DNA from: Calycina herbarum
Taxonomy: Eukaryota; Ascomycota; Leotiomycetes; Helotiales; Pezizellaceae
Assembly (NCBI GenBank): GCA_001414485.1
Contig: LLEY01000079.1
Span: 124,001 to 188,000 of the forward strand
Length of the DNA: 64,000 nucleotides
Direction of reading: 5' to 3'
A program made the position numbers and the translations under genes. The notes below the pieces were generated by a model, which worked only from the letters and a program-made list of their open reading frames with translations, was not told where the DNA came from and searched no databases. This document shows positions 13,629 to 25,062 of this stretch, in pieces. How positions within the stretch are numbered: the first letter of the stretch is position 1; the number at the start of each line of letters is the position of its first letter.

Positions 13629-14045
13629 AAAAGCGAGGTTACTAGAAGAAGAGAGAGCCGCTAGCCAGGCGACCTCTAATTCCCTCTCTTCTTTCTCTTT
13701 CTCTACTCTTTCTTTCTTATCAGCTTTATTAAGTTCTTATAAGTTAGTAAGACTACGACGGAGCATCTCTTACTCCCGCTCCGTAAGAAAGCGTTATTGT
13801 TTTCATAGGCGAAGGATCTTTTATATAACTTCTTTCTAAATCTTATAAGCTATCTCTTCCTCCTACTATAACCTCCGCTTCTAGGTATCAATAGATTCCT
13901 ACTTAAAAATTAAGAGCATTCGATTTTATAACTCGACATCGTAAGATTTGCCCTTCCTAGTATACTTAGAACACTTAGAACTACTAGGAACGCCGATACA
14001 TCGACGACTAGTTTTCGCATTTATATAACAAGTATAAGGAATCAT
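13511..14045 (-). CDS. Antisense accessory ORF of element A, Zn2Cys6-like (RIPed)
   Basis: The frame starts at ATG 14045 and runs about 178 codons, interrupted only by TAA/TAG at glutamine-type positions. Residues 6-35 read C-x2-N-x6-C-x8-C-x2-Y-x6-Y. The last two Tyr codons (TAT, TAC) are one G-to-A step from Cys, so the spacing is that of a fungal Zn2Cys6 cluster with one position (Asn) not explained by RIP. A glutamate/lysine coiled coil follows, then LDSAFLEAFPSNYEM and LGF. It is homologous to the antisense frames of B, C and E. The role is unknown; a DNA-binding regulator of the element is an inference. Confidence 0.6.
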
Positions 14046-14218
14046 TTCGCGTCTTAAACGTTCGATTCAAAGGGCGTTAAAGGTCCTATATTGTTTAAGC
14101 TTATCTTTTAGAAGAGGTATTAACGATATAATAGGAACTAGAGAGGCTGCTAGCCTCTTAACGATATTTCTTAGGCTGTACTTAAGCGTGGGGACACGCT
14201 AGTCTAAGAAGGGGATAG

Positions 14219-14390
14219 TGTTACGAATCACGGTATACGTGGTAAGTAGTCTAGACGGCGTTCTAATAGAATAAGATATAATATCTAGGAAAGGAAAGTA
14301 ATATAGGAGGAAATTAGTAATATAGAAGGATATTAGGGATTTCAGGATTTCACTGTTATAGTAATGTTAGAAGTTACGTAGAGTTATATA
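14219..14390 (+). repeat. Element A 3' LTR, first part
   Basis: It begins TGTTACGAATCACGG directly after the purine tract AAGAAGGGGATAG. It follows the 5' LTR of A for 172 bp until it is broken by element C at ATATA, the RIPed form of ATGTG. Confidence 0.88.
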
Positions 14391-14824
14391 TGTTACGAAT
14401 CACGTATATACGTGATAAGTGAAGACCAGGCGGCGTCCTAATAGATTAAGCACTATCGGAATACTCTTATAGCAGATAGGGATCGGTTAGATTAGCTAAG
14501 CGATCCAGGGATTTCCTTTGGTTATAATCACGTGATAAGAGTTCGCTAGACGGGGCGACAGGTCTAGTAGTCTAGCAGCGACGGAGCGACTAAGCTAGCA
14601 AGCTAGCACGAGGAAGGAAGCATCTATATAAGACTAGCACGTCTGCTATTAGATAAGAGCTTCGTACTTAACTTTAGTTATTAATCTTATTATCTTATTT
14701 AATATCTTTGATATAAGTAACGAGTTTACTTCTAAGTAAACAACCCGGCGCATTCATACTTCTTACTATATACTAACCTTTGAGACTTAGTTATCTTTGT
14801 TTAGTTTAGTTGAGTTTCGTTACA
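14391..14824 (+). repeat. Element C 5' LTR
   Basis: It is 434 bp, from TGTTACGAATCACG to CGTTACA, with a TATATAAG box near 14630. The U3 centre carries AGCTAGCAAGCTAGC-type repeats not found in the LTRs of A, B or E. Confidence 0.88.
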
Positions 14825-14858
14825 CTTTAAGCACCTACTTAGAAGTAAGATCGCTACT

Positions 14859-17800
14859 ATGTCGGCAACCTCTTCTACTCCGAGAACCACCCTACTAAAG
14901 CCAGCTGCGGACTCCCTAGTTACACTAGTCACTACTCTTCGAGAGGAAGTAAAACTTCTGATTCCGAAGCTGTTCAATAGCTTACCTAAGAAACTAGCCG
15001 AGTTCTTAATAAAAGCTTCCCTCTACTTAAACTTTTATTATACTTAGTTTAGAAATAAAACTAATTAGGTTATATAGTTGTCTACCTATCTTAAAAGGGT
15101 AGCTTATAACTGGTTAGAACTATACCTAGAAGACTACTAGATAAATAAGACAGCTGAAGGAAAAGTCTCTCTTTAAATATCTAAGAAAACAAGAGATTTG
15201 TTTAGAAATATTCAAGAGTTTAGAAATAGAATTAACTAGGCTTTTAAGAATGTTAATATAAAAAAGAAGGCAGTTAGAGCTTTATATATACTTAAGCAAA
15301 AGGGTTTAGCTACTAAATATACCTTATAATTTTAATAGTACTCTATATAGATAAGATAGAACGACGAAGTATTACGTAAACAATTCTATTATAGGCTTAA
15401 GAATAATATAAAGGATAAACTTATATAAGAAGATTTTCTAGACATATTAAATAAATTAATAAATAACGTAATCAAGATCGACAACTGTATTTATAAAAGG
15501 AATCTAGAGAAGAAAGGAAGTTATAGTTATTAACATAGAAAGAGTAGGCGAAAAGATCGTAGAGATCTTATAGAAATTAACACTACTTGGAAATCATAGC
15601 TATAGAGCAAATGAGTATAGTAAGAAGAAAGACTCCAAAGGGAAACAAGCTAACGCTACTGTCTAAAAAGAAGTAGCTTTACTAGAAAAAATCAAACTCA
15701 TAGACGAAGAACTCGAGGCTAGAGGTTATAGCACGTAAATTAAAACAGACGCTGTAGATATAACAGCAGGCGCTATATACTTATAGTTAAACAAAGGAAT
15801 TAAGACATAAGTTAGTAAGGTATAGGATACTAATAATAATAGAGATCTATTACTTAAAGAATATTATAATATATAGTTAGAAATAGATTATAAATTACCT
15901 CTTTAGGTAGAATATAAATCACTACTATTAACGAGTTTATTAGAGTTGTTAAAATCGATATCTAACTTATTAAAGGTAGATCTAGGAATATATAAGCCTA
16001 AATAAGGCGAAACATAGGCATTTATTAGAACCTTTAAAAGAGGGAATAGATAGGTATATATAGAAAACTAGAAACCTAATTTCTAGAGCCTATATTCTAC
16101 TTAAGGAATTAACTCTACTATTTTAACTACCTATAAAATAGTTTAGAATAAATAGGATAGAATAACTTTAGTAAGCCTTATTACTAGAAGGGAAACCATC
16201 GAATTTAAAGAACCTAGACTAAAATAAGCAGTATCTAGCAAGCTATCTAGTATACCTAAGATAGGAGATATTTAGATAGTCGTAGACTTATAGAAGGAAA
16301 CCAGCTTATAGTAATAGCAGGGTTCTAACAACTTTATAAGACGCTCTAAACCTAGTTTTTTAAGTATACTACCTGATAATAAGGAAGCTATACTAGAAAT
16401 AGGAAGCTAGTATACTATAGTCGCTTTAGTTAGAAAAGTCGGAGTAATATTTTAGGAATTAAGAAGTAGAAAATTATTTAGTATAATCTTCTAAGAGATA
16501 AACGAATATAACATAGACTAAGAAATAGAGTTAGTATAAAGAGAGCTCTACTAACTAATAATTAGAGAATTAAATACTACTTTTAGAGAAAATCAACTTA
16601 TAGTAATAGCGAAGATTAGAGGAAAGGAACTCTAAGTCTTGATTAATTTAGAAGTAACGAGTAATTTTCTTTCCTTAGTAGCTTAGAAGAAGCTAAACGT
16701 CCTAATTAAAGGTATAAAGCTATACTACTTAGGAGTAGTTAATAGAATAGACGTTATATACTAGGATAGAATTATTAATTAATAAACTATTCTAATAGGG
16801 ATTACTATTAAAGGACACTGCTTAGATATATAATTCGATATTATTAAAATAGGGAGTAAGGAAGTAATACTTAGTATACTATAGATTACGGAATATAATC
16901 TAGATATTAATTAGAAGGCTTAAATAATAACCTTTAGTTAATATAATTACATAGGTTCGTAATTATAACTATAAGGCTAGAACGAGGTTAGCGCCACCTC
17001 TTCTAAAACGCTAGGACACCTAGCCTAGGGTCCTCTATAGGTTAGTAAACTAGCTAATAATAAAATACCTATATAGTATAGAGAATTTAAGGCTTTGTTT
17101 AAAAACCTAGAAGACTTATAAGCTTTGCTAAAACATCGCTTATAGGATTATAAGATTAAATTAAAAGAGGGTTATTACCTCTCAAAGTAGAAGCTTTAGT
17201 TATATAACTAGAAAAGCCTATAGAGAATAGAAAGTTATATAAAGGAAGGTATTAAGAAGAGACATATTAGAAGATCTAAGTTACTAATTACCTTAAACAT
17301 ACTTATTATTAAGAAAAAAGACAATCTAGATAGGAGAGTATATATTAATTACTAAGAAGTAAATTACGCTATAGTTAAGGACGCTTATCCGCTACTACCT
17401 AGCTAGTACTTATAAGACAAGTTAGGCAAAGTAGTACGATTTACGAAACTAGATTAACAAAACGTCTATAGACTTATATAAATAAAAGTCAGAGACGAAT
17501 AGAAGATAGTATTTACCTTACTATTAGGCCTTTATAAATACACAGTTATACTATTTAGACTTTATAACATACTAGCTATATATTAGAGATAAAACAATAA
17601 CATTTTAAGAGATCTTCTAAGAGTAATAGTAATCTATTACCTAGATAATATATTAATCTTCTTAGAAAAAGAAGAAGAATATAAAGAACACGTCAAAGAA
17701 GTTTTATAACAACTAAGGAACTCACAACGAGACGATTAGCTAGATAGTCAGAAATATTAGAAAGATTTAATATTGTTATTTAATATATTAAAGGAATATT

Positions 17801-19375
17801 AAATACTTAAGCTAATACTCTTAGTCGGAAACCTGGATATAAGAGAGATAAAGAGTATAAAAAGATTATAATCTTAAAAACTCTTAAGAATAGAGACTTA
17901 GTACCTACTATATATAAAATAGTAGTAATAAACAATATCTAGATAGATAAAATTTAGAATATATATAAAGGTTATAATTAGTACGTAAAAGGGAAACTAT
18001 AGGTTCCTAGCTTATATATAAAGGAGTTTATATAGGAATACTATACTACGCTTGCTTATAGTTACTAAGGAATTCGTAGAACCCTCTAGAGAATAAGACA
18101 ATACTACTATATTAATTAGTTATCTATAATAGTTAAAGAAGTAATAGTAGAATATAATACCTATACTAGGAATAAGGCTTCCTGCTATACTCCTTATAGA
18201 TAGATAAACACTACTCTAATACTATAGATACCTTAGAAATTAATATCTATAGATTTTATTATTAAATTACTAAAATCTAAAGATCTAATAATAGAAGTTA
18301 AATATAATACGATCCTAGTTATTATAGAACGTCTTATAAAGTATATAATTCTAATAGTATATATAGAATTAAGTATAGCTAAGGAATTAGTATTTACGTT
18401 TCTTAGAGAAGTAGTCTTAAGATATAGACTACCTAAAGAAATACTCTTAAATAGAGATAAACTCTTTATCTTAAAATTCTAGATTACTCTTATAGAGCAA
18501 TTAGGTATAAAGAGGAAGCTATCTATAGCTTTCTACTCTTAAATAAATAGAGGAAACGAACAGATAAATTAAGTAGTTAAAATATACCTTTGTTATTATA
18601 TAAACTACTAGTAAGATAACTAGGTAGAACTACTACCCTTAGTATAGTTCGCTTATAACAGTTTAATAACAGAAATAACACTTATTATACTATTCTACGC
18701 TAATTTTAGGTATAAATTAATAGCGTATTAAGAACTACTATCTATAACTATTAATAACTAACTTACTTATATTTAGGTCTTAAAAATCAAGAGTCTATAT
18801 AAGGAACTTATAGAGGACCTATAATTTATAGTAGAAAGAAACATATACTACTATAACAAACGACGTAGTTAGGAGCTAATACTAAAAGAGGAGGATAAAG
18901 TCTACTTAGTATAAAAGAATATCAACATAAAAAGACTAAGTAATAAACTAGATTATAAAAAACTTAAACTATTTAAAATCAAACACGTTAAAGGACCTTT
19001 AAATTATAAATTAACGCTACTAAGGATAATAAACATCTACCTAGTATTCTATATATCCCTACTTAAACTAGCACTACTAGGAACACTACTAGCCCTACTT
19101 ATAGAAATTTAACTAGTAAATCTAAACACCGAGTATAAAGTTAAGAGGATTCTTAACTATAGACTTATTAAAGGATAGGTTAGATATTTAATAAAATAGT
19201 TAGATTACCTATATTTAGAAAACACTTAAGAACCTAGAAAAAACATTAGCTAGTACTTAGAGGAACTTCAGGAGTTCTACTATCGAAACCTAAGTCTACC
19301 TACATCGCGTAGTTAGTAGGAAAGGACTTAAGAAAGACTAGGTCGAGGCCTAGAGCGAAGGCAGGGTCGGAGACG
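14859..19375 (+). pseudogene. Element C gag-pol, RIPed and internally deleted
   Basis: Gag starts at ATG 14859 and is open for 62 codons before the first stop. A zinc knuckle lies near 15600, a protease-like segment near 16600 and RT near 17050-17710. At about 17715 the sequence jumps from the RT palm straight to the end of RNase H. Integrase runs about 18000-18900 and the chromodomain about 19130-19290. Stops are TAA/TAG throughout. Confidence 0.78.
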
Positions 19376-19872
19376 TCGGGCGTAGGGAGGGCGGCCAGCC
19401 TAGTAGCCTCTTCTTCTATCTGCTTCTTTTCTTCCTCCTTCTCTTTCTTCTTTCTTTCTAAATCTTTAGCAGCATCTAACTTGTTAAGCGAGTTAAGACT
19501 AGTAGCTATTATCCTTTAACGCTTCTCGTAGAGTTAGCGTTTTTGCTTCTTCAGTCGACGAATACGAGCCATAGCCTCAGCTATGATCGTATAACTCTTC
19601 TCCTCTTCATCATCCAGCTACTCGATCTAGGAGTCGACACTCTACTACTCGTTTACTACAGGTATTTAATTAATAATACAAACATCGCAAGACTTGTTTA
19701 TAGTAGTATAGCAACTATACTATAATAGCTTTTAGTCTCTAGGACTAAAATACTCGTATTCCTTATTAGCGTTTTTATAACGAGTATATAAAGCCATTTT
19801 CTTACTAAATAAATTAATTACTCTACTAAGGGCTTCGTAGTCAGTTCGTTATAGAGAACGGGGGGTATTCAT
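19246..19872 (-). CDS. Antisense accessory ORF of element C (RIPed)
   Basis: A single frame of 209 codons from ATG 19872 lies opposite to gag-pol. Its internal stops are TAA/TAG at glutamine-type positions. It contains Y-S-C-Y-x6-C-D-V, a lysine/glutamate coiled coil (A-R-I-R-R-L-K-K-Q-K-R, later a K/E run) and the tail LGLDLVFLKSFPTNY then LGFDSRTPEVPL. That tail is the best conserved block among the four copies. The first ~115 nt of the interval also encode the pol C-terminus on the other strand. Function unknown. Confidence 0.6.
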
Positions 19873-19962
19873 ATTAGAAAAGAAAGAAGGCCGCTAGCCT
19901 TCTGACGATATTTCTTAGGTCGTACTTAAGCGTAGGGACACGCTAAGCTAAGAAGGGGATAG

Positions 19963-20396
19963 TGTCACAAATTACGTATACACGTGATAAGTAAAGACTA
20001 GGCGGCGTCCTAACAGGTTAAGTACTATCGGAATACTCTTATAGTAGATAGGGATCGGTTAGGTTAGCTAAGCGATCCAGGGATTTCCTTTAGTTATAAT
20101 CACGTAATAAGAGTTCGCTAGACGGGGCGACAGGTCTAGCAGTCTAGCAGCGACGGAGCGACCAAGCTAGCAAGCTAGCACGAGGAAGGAAGCATCTATA
20201 TAAGACTAGCACGTCTGCTATTAGATAGGAGCTTCGTGCTCAACTTTAGTTATCAATCTTATTATCTTATTTAACATCTTTAATACAAGTAACGAGTTCA
20301 CTTCCAAGTGAACAACCCGGCGCATTCATACTTCTTACTGCATACCAACCTTCGAGACTTAGTCATCTTTGTTTAGTTCAGTTGAGTTTCGTTACA
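19963..20396 (+). repeat. Element C 3' LTR
   Basis: This 434-bp LTR starts TGTCACAAATTACG after the purine tract AAGAAGGGGATAG. It is less RIPed than the 5' copy. It retains GTGCTCAACTTTAG after the TATA box and the full palindrome GTTCACTTCCAAGTGAAC. Confidence 0.88.
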
Positions 20397-20694
20397 ATGT
20401 GACGTGATCGCCTACATCGCTCTGATTGCCTTGATCGCGAGCGACGCGAGCGACGCGAGCGATGTAAGCGACGTACTTGGGAAACGAAGGTTCTATATAA
20501 GACTAGCACGTCTGCTATTAGATAGGAGCTTCGTACTCAACTTTAGTTATTAATCTTATTATCTTGTTTAACATCTTTGATATAAGTAACGAGTTCACTT
20601 CTAAGTAAACAACCCGGCGCATCTGTACTTCTTACCTGCATACTAACCTTCGAGACTTAGTCATCTTTGTTTAGTTCGTTTGAGTTTCGTTACA
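20397..20694 (+). repeat. Element A 3' LTR, second part
   Basis: It resumes the A LTR at ATGTGACGTGATCGCC exactly where the 5' LTR of A continues, includes the tandem GCGAGCGAC module, and ends CGTTACA before CAGTG. Confidence 0.9.
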
Positions 20695-21163
20695 CAGTGC
20701 CTAATCGCTTAGCCAAAACGGCTGCCACCGTGAGTGCTGTAGCGTGTTGTGTCATAGCCGTGTATAGCGGAAGACTATCACAAGTGGTGAGATCATCTAG
20801 TCCTAGTTTGAAAGTACTAAGTCTGAAGTATACTAGCTTATTAGTTGTTATTGGGATATGGGTAATAGTACCTAATACTGCTATTAACTCTCTATATATA
20901 AAACTCTGATTTTAGTTGCGTTGTACCTCGTCCTAAGCAGCTTTTAATACGACATAACTAATGGTTGGTGTGTTCTTATTCTGCCGTACTAAAGTGAGCG
21001 CCCGAGTTGTAAGGGCCTTGTCGTCATCGATATCGGGTTTTAAGGCGTCCTAATTTATCTTATTATTAGGATCGAGCTTAAAGGTCTCCTCCTCTGTATC
21101 ATAGACTATTTGTTAATAGATTTTGAAATAAGGACGAACATATCTAAATCCTCTTTTAGCCAT
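20695..21163 (-). pseudogene. SRR1-like gene, 5' part, split by element A and RIPed
   Basis: The frame opens at ATG 21163 (Met-Ala-Lys-Arg-Gly-Phe-Arg-Tyr) and runs to the element A insertion. Four in-frame stops (TAA, TAG, TAG, TAA) all sit where Gln is likely. Near the insertion it contains LPLYTAMTQHATALT followed by VAAVLAKRLG, the SRR1 family block in which a Q-x-A-x-L helix precedes the Asp-Pro-x-Tyr segment; that segment is found at 1-96. With one CAGTG removed, the two pieces join in frame. SRR1-like proteins have no settled biochemical role in fungi. The gene is dead here. The family call is moderately confident. Confidence 0.65.
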
Positions 21164-21358
21164 ACTCCTAGTTTCCTCTTTAAGACTAAGATAACGAAGA
21201 AATGGATATAGAACGACAGATTACATGCTTCTAAAATAAGTACACTTACAGTTGTCCGATGCTAGGTTCCTGCCCCTCGAAGGGAGTCTGCTTAGGTCTT
21301 AGCACCCTATTCACTAATCAAACAATTAGAATTGAAAAAACCAAAGAGTAATACAAAG

Positions 21359-21595
21359 TTACGTACTACTACGAATTACGACGGCGTAAGGCCTCGGTTG
21401 CTTCGCAAGCTCGGCTTCGATCTCGCGAAACATATCCTTCGTCCATAGCTTGGCACCTAAAGTATAGAGGTTTCGGATATATTAAGCTAGCTCGTTACTG
21501 CTATGGCTGATCTTTCGATTACGTCTCTTTTCGATTTCTTCTTTAAGGGCCTTCCTATGGTCTCGCGCCTTGCTTTCAGTACTTTGTTGCGACAT
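21359..21595 (-). pseudogene. Small basic hypothetical protein, one CAA-to-TAA stop
   Basis: The frame runs from ATG 21595 to TAA 21361-21359, 78 codons with one internal TAA after SNELA. The N-terminal half is highly charged (S-K-A-R-D-H-R-K, then E-E-I-E-K-R-R-N-R-K). The second half reads like a short folded segment ending KQPRPYAVVIRSST. Its start lies 22 bp from the solo LTR at 21617, so its promoter is disrupted. I do not recognise the family. Confidence 0.4.
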
Positions 21596-21616
21596 GGTTT
21601 ATAAAATGGAGGTAAT

Positions 21617-21891
21617 TGTAACGGCACGGAACGGATACTACTACAAAAGAGGCATATGGAAGTGCGTTCGATAGAATGACATATCCGAATACTAGGCTCT
21701 GATACGAAGGAAAAGACCAAATTGGTCTTTCCCGATAGAGAGGAGGCAGCTATTTACAAGAGGTTCGGACAATAGTAAGTCCGGAAGCCATCTGGCTTTT
21801 CCAAAACCTGAAACAACATCTGTATCGTATCCCATTCGGCACGTAGACTCGGCAATTCCAATTCCGATCAATTCCTGATGGTTCCATCACA
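21617..21891 (-). repeat. Solo LTR of the D/F gypsy family (275 bp)
   Basis: On the plus strand it runs TGTAACGGCACGG...GGTTCCATCACA and is flanked by GTAAT on both sides (21612-21616, 21892-21896). It matches the reverse complement of the element F LTR at 54802. It is little RIPed and keeps the palindromic GACCAAATTGGTC segment that in D and F forms the self-primer. It is the product of LTR-LTR recombination that removed a full element. Confidence 0.88.
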
Positions 21892-21896
21892 GTAAT

Positions 21897-22933
21897 CGGC
21901 TTGTTAAAGCAAATCAAAAAGAAAGAACTTTTGAAGTATAGTCTCCTTGAGAACTGATTTATCTCGGGACTTAGGCCTAGGGAACAGGCAGGAGGAGAGG
22001 TTATCGTGGTTGGTTAGTGCCAAAAGCGAGCACTCCGCCTTGCTGTTGTACCCCGGCATTTAATTCACACAATGCAATTGCCTGGGACAGTTACAGGCAG
22101 ATTATGTAACCAAGGCACGGGGCTTTCAAAATGACTCCAGACTGGACTCGGAAAAAGACAGCGGTCGAGCCTAAAAATCTTGGCGCAGGGAGTCTTTCCA
22201 TTTAAACTGTGCTGTTAGGTAGTCTTAATGTGCAAGCGTAAAATGAAATGAAGAACGTTGGTGTTGGTGTCTAAGAACAGCGAATCGAAGTAGAGGTAGG
22301 TGTGACGGTGCCAACCGCCACCATCCCCAGGCTGGAACCTCGGCTCGCATGTGGGCCTTGGCCAATAGGTGTGTGTTTCCTGGCATTCCGAGCACAAGTT
22401 ACTTTGTTCCGAGTGCCAGGCCATGTGATGTGATTGGTCAAGAACGAATATCGACTTTTGAAGCCCGCGATTTTATTCTTCTATATACACAATAAGCCAC
22501 ATTTGACATGAGTGAAATGTGTGTTAAAAGGTCAAATGAGAACAGCAGGCAGGAAATGGGACGGTCGGGTGGTTTTCAAATTGGCGTTGGCTGCCATTCC
22601 TCTGTTCTAGTAAGGCCACATTGCGATATCCTCGCACGCCGGCGACCGACGCGCCAACTACTAGCTCCAACGAATGCGAGAGTATCTTATACACTCCAAG
22701 TTCAGAGTGAATTTCAGAGCCATCAGCCCGTAACGGAACCTCCGCAGGATTACCAAGCCCGTGAGGGTATCGAGGAGAAGAGGAGAGCTCGAGAGAGCAC
22801 GAATCTAAATACAAAGTGTAGGTCGCTAAGCAAGCCACGTCACATACTCAACCCCATCAATTTCTTTTTCGTAGCGCCTTCCGAAATCTGTAACGCGATC
22901 TTGCGTAACTCCCGGCCACAACCCATTTTTTCT
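21897..22933. other. Intergenic, near-normal base composition
   Basis: No convincing gene. A plus-strand frame at 22508-22996 is open for 162 codons with a true ATG, but it lacks domain-like composition and its end enters the duplicated segment, so I treat it as chance. Confidence 0.5.
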
Positions 22934-23349
22934 TCGAAGAACCCTCTTATTTTAGCTAACAATAAGAATTCGAAGACACACTACCAGCTCTACTAAGGCC
23001 GTCATAATACGTATAGTCCCCGATTCCTATATACAACCTGGGGTAAGATGTATAATATATACTATACCTTTTAATAAACAGGAGGAGGTTGCTTTAGATG
23101 CAATTTTATTAACTCCTTTTAATAAACTAAACTAATCATAACGTAGTAACTAGTACTAATAAAGTTAATTATGAATAGACTAGAGTATTTAGATTCCCTA
23201 CTGCTGGAGCGACGCTAGAGTGTACGTTGTTTTCGCGCGATAGAATGTAGTAGAAGGTAATATTATGCTATAATCCTTTTTAATACTCTAGTGGTTCAAC
23301 ATTCTACATACCTTGCTTTCGGGCTTCGAGATGTCCTCAAATTCCTTTC

Positions 23350-25062
23350 AAACTATACTTTTAATATATTCGGATACTTAGTTTATAGGTCAGGCCTTAG
23401 GAAACAGCACCATTCTTAGACGACCTTGAGGCTTCTAAGCTTATTTAAACGACCGAGGACGGAATCGCTTGCTTAAACCGAGCGCACCCTAGCAGGGACC
23501 TCTTATAGAGATTATATAACCTCCCTAAGAACTTAAGCAAGAAATCATAACAATGGCATATAGCTTATCACTGTTAAGAATCTTCGCGGCCTACCAACGG
23601 CGAAAGAGGCTAAGCAGCCCGACTAGAGAAAAAGTTACCTACTCTATAACTAACGTAAAATGTGGGAAACGATTAAGACAATTACCTAAGCCTGACTTGA
23701 TAGGAGACATCTTTACTATCGCTATTAATATTCTTAGTATAAGGTCTCTAGTGTAACGAAACTTAAACGAACTAAACAAAGATGACTAAGTCTCGAAGGT
23801 TGGTATACAGTAAGAAGTATAAATGCGCCGGGTTGTTTACTTGGAAGTGAACTCGTTACTTGTATCAAAGATGTTAAACAAGATAATAAGATTGATAACT
23901 AAAGTTGAGTACGAAGCTCCTATCTAATAGCAGACGTGCCAGTCTTATATAGAACCTTCGTTCCCCTGAGTAGCTAACTCGCTCGTCGAGCTGGCGATCT
24001 AACGAGCTGGTTCGCCTAGCGATCCAGCGGTCCGTCACGTGATCGACATAATGAAATCCTTGGATCGCTTAGCTAACCTAACCGATCCCTATCTACTATA
24101 AGAGTATTCCGATAGTGCTTAACCTGTCAGGACGCCGCCTGGTCTTCACTTATCACGTGTACACGTGATTCGTGACATCTAGAAGTATTAAAATCTTAGC
24201 TATGTACGAAATCTAATTAAGCTAAAAATTATAAAGTCTATATTATTAAGCACATTTCTGACTTATATAGGCTTACGATAGAAGAACAAGTAATCTAATT
24301 TATTATTAATTTATTTATAAGACTAATTATATAATAGAGAGATTATTACTATATCTAAAATATTAATAAGCCTCTTTAACTATAAGATACTTCAACCCCT
24401 CTACCTTTTTATTCCTTTCGATTCAGAGGTAAGGAAACATCTTTACTACGCCTTAAAACTATTAAGCTAAATACCTCTCTTCGTAGCCTTTCTGTCTTCT
24501 GCTATAACGGCTCTACTTATAACATCTATCTCTACTACTATGATGATCTATCTTCGGTTCTTAATATTTTTAATCAAATTCTATTAAGACGACGAAACAC
24601 TCTTATCTAGCTCTTTTGTCCACTTTCCTAGTAGTAAATTAAGGATATATAGCTGCGATATAATTCTAGGACTATATTTCCCTCTACTGCTCTTATAGTA
24701 ATTTATATGCCCCCTTTCTTATAATAGTTCTAAAAATTATATAGGTAAGGACAACTTAGAACCAAATATACATCTTTGGTCTATATAGGAATTCAGGCTA
24801 CGATTTCTAATACCTTAGCAGTACACCTTCTTATATCGTCTATAAGAGTGTCGTACTAGGAGAAGAAATTACAGCCTTTGGGATTGCGACAGAGGCACCT
24901 TTAAAGCTCGACGAACTACCTTAAGCTTGTCACATATTTAATCCTCCTCCGGACATAGAAGGATTATATTATAATAGTACACTTTTAAACGGGGTATAAT
25001 CTGTTACAAGTTATTACATAGGAATCTATTGCGTAGGGATAATGATCAATTATTTCAATAGA
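23350..25062 (+). pseudogene. F-box-like gene relic, copy 1, interrupted by a solo LTR
   Basis: It is collinear with the copy at 34331-35718. A readable piece at 23553-23756 matches the part just after the F-box-like helix (MAYSLSLLRIFAAYQRR). After the LTR, frames matching LRRRNTL and the C-terminal block persist but with TAG/TAA at most Gln/Trp positions. The insertion left the duplication TCTAG. It carries far more stops than copy 2. Confidence 0.6.
23752..24177 (-). repeat. Solo LTR of the A/B/C/E chromovirus group (426 bp)
   Basis: It runs TGTAACGAAACTT...GATTCGTGACA on the plus strand and is flanked by TCTAG (23747-23751 and 24178-24182). Its U3 centre is of the element B type. It is the least degraded member, so it is a good reference for the LTR consensus. 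Confidence 0.9.

Larger units (their letters stand above)
14391..20396 (+). mobile_element. Element C: chromodomain Ty3/gypsy element inside the 3' LTR of A
   Basis: It is 6006 bp with two 434-bp LTRs. The duplicated target is ATGTG on the right (20397-20401) and ATATA on the left (14386-14390), the left copy differing by two G-to-A changes. Its gag (Met-Ser-Ala-Thr-Ser-Ser) belongs to the type also found in E. About 600 bp covering the end of RT and most of RNase H is missing at about 17715, compared with A, B and E, so this copy could not have moved on its own. Confidence 0.9.
97..20694 (+). mobile_element. Element A: chromodomain Ty3/gypsy retrotransposon, RIPed, hosting elements B and C
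   Basis: The element is bounded by TGTTACG...CGTTACA LTR termini and a CAGTG target duplication. Subtracting the B and C insertions with their duplications leaves about 7.3 kb. The internal order is gag, protease, reverse transcriptase, RNase H, integrase, chromodomain, then an antisense frame. Coding is destroyed by many TAA/TAG codons. The supposed gag start reads ATA at 593, where element B has ATG. B sits in the integrase region and C in the 3' LTR, so A is the oldest of the three. A and B have internal regions of nearly equal length (about 6.39 kb) but different LTR central segments. Confidence 0.9.
22934..25062 (+). repeat. Segmental duplication, copy 1 (heavily RIPed)
   Basis: The segment matches 33919-35665 in the same orientation for about 1.75 kb once the solo LTR at 23752-24177 is removed. 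Shared landmarks include ATTCCTATATAC, ATGGCATAT, CTTTGGGATTGC and CACTTTTAAACGGGGTA. This copy is the more AT-shifted of the two. Confidence 0.85.

Noticed and set aside
22508..22996. 162-codon plus-strand frame
   Set aside because: No domain, atypical composition, a competing minus-strand frame of similar openness, and its end runs into duplicated RIPed DNA.
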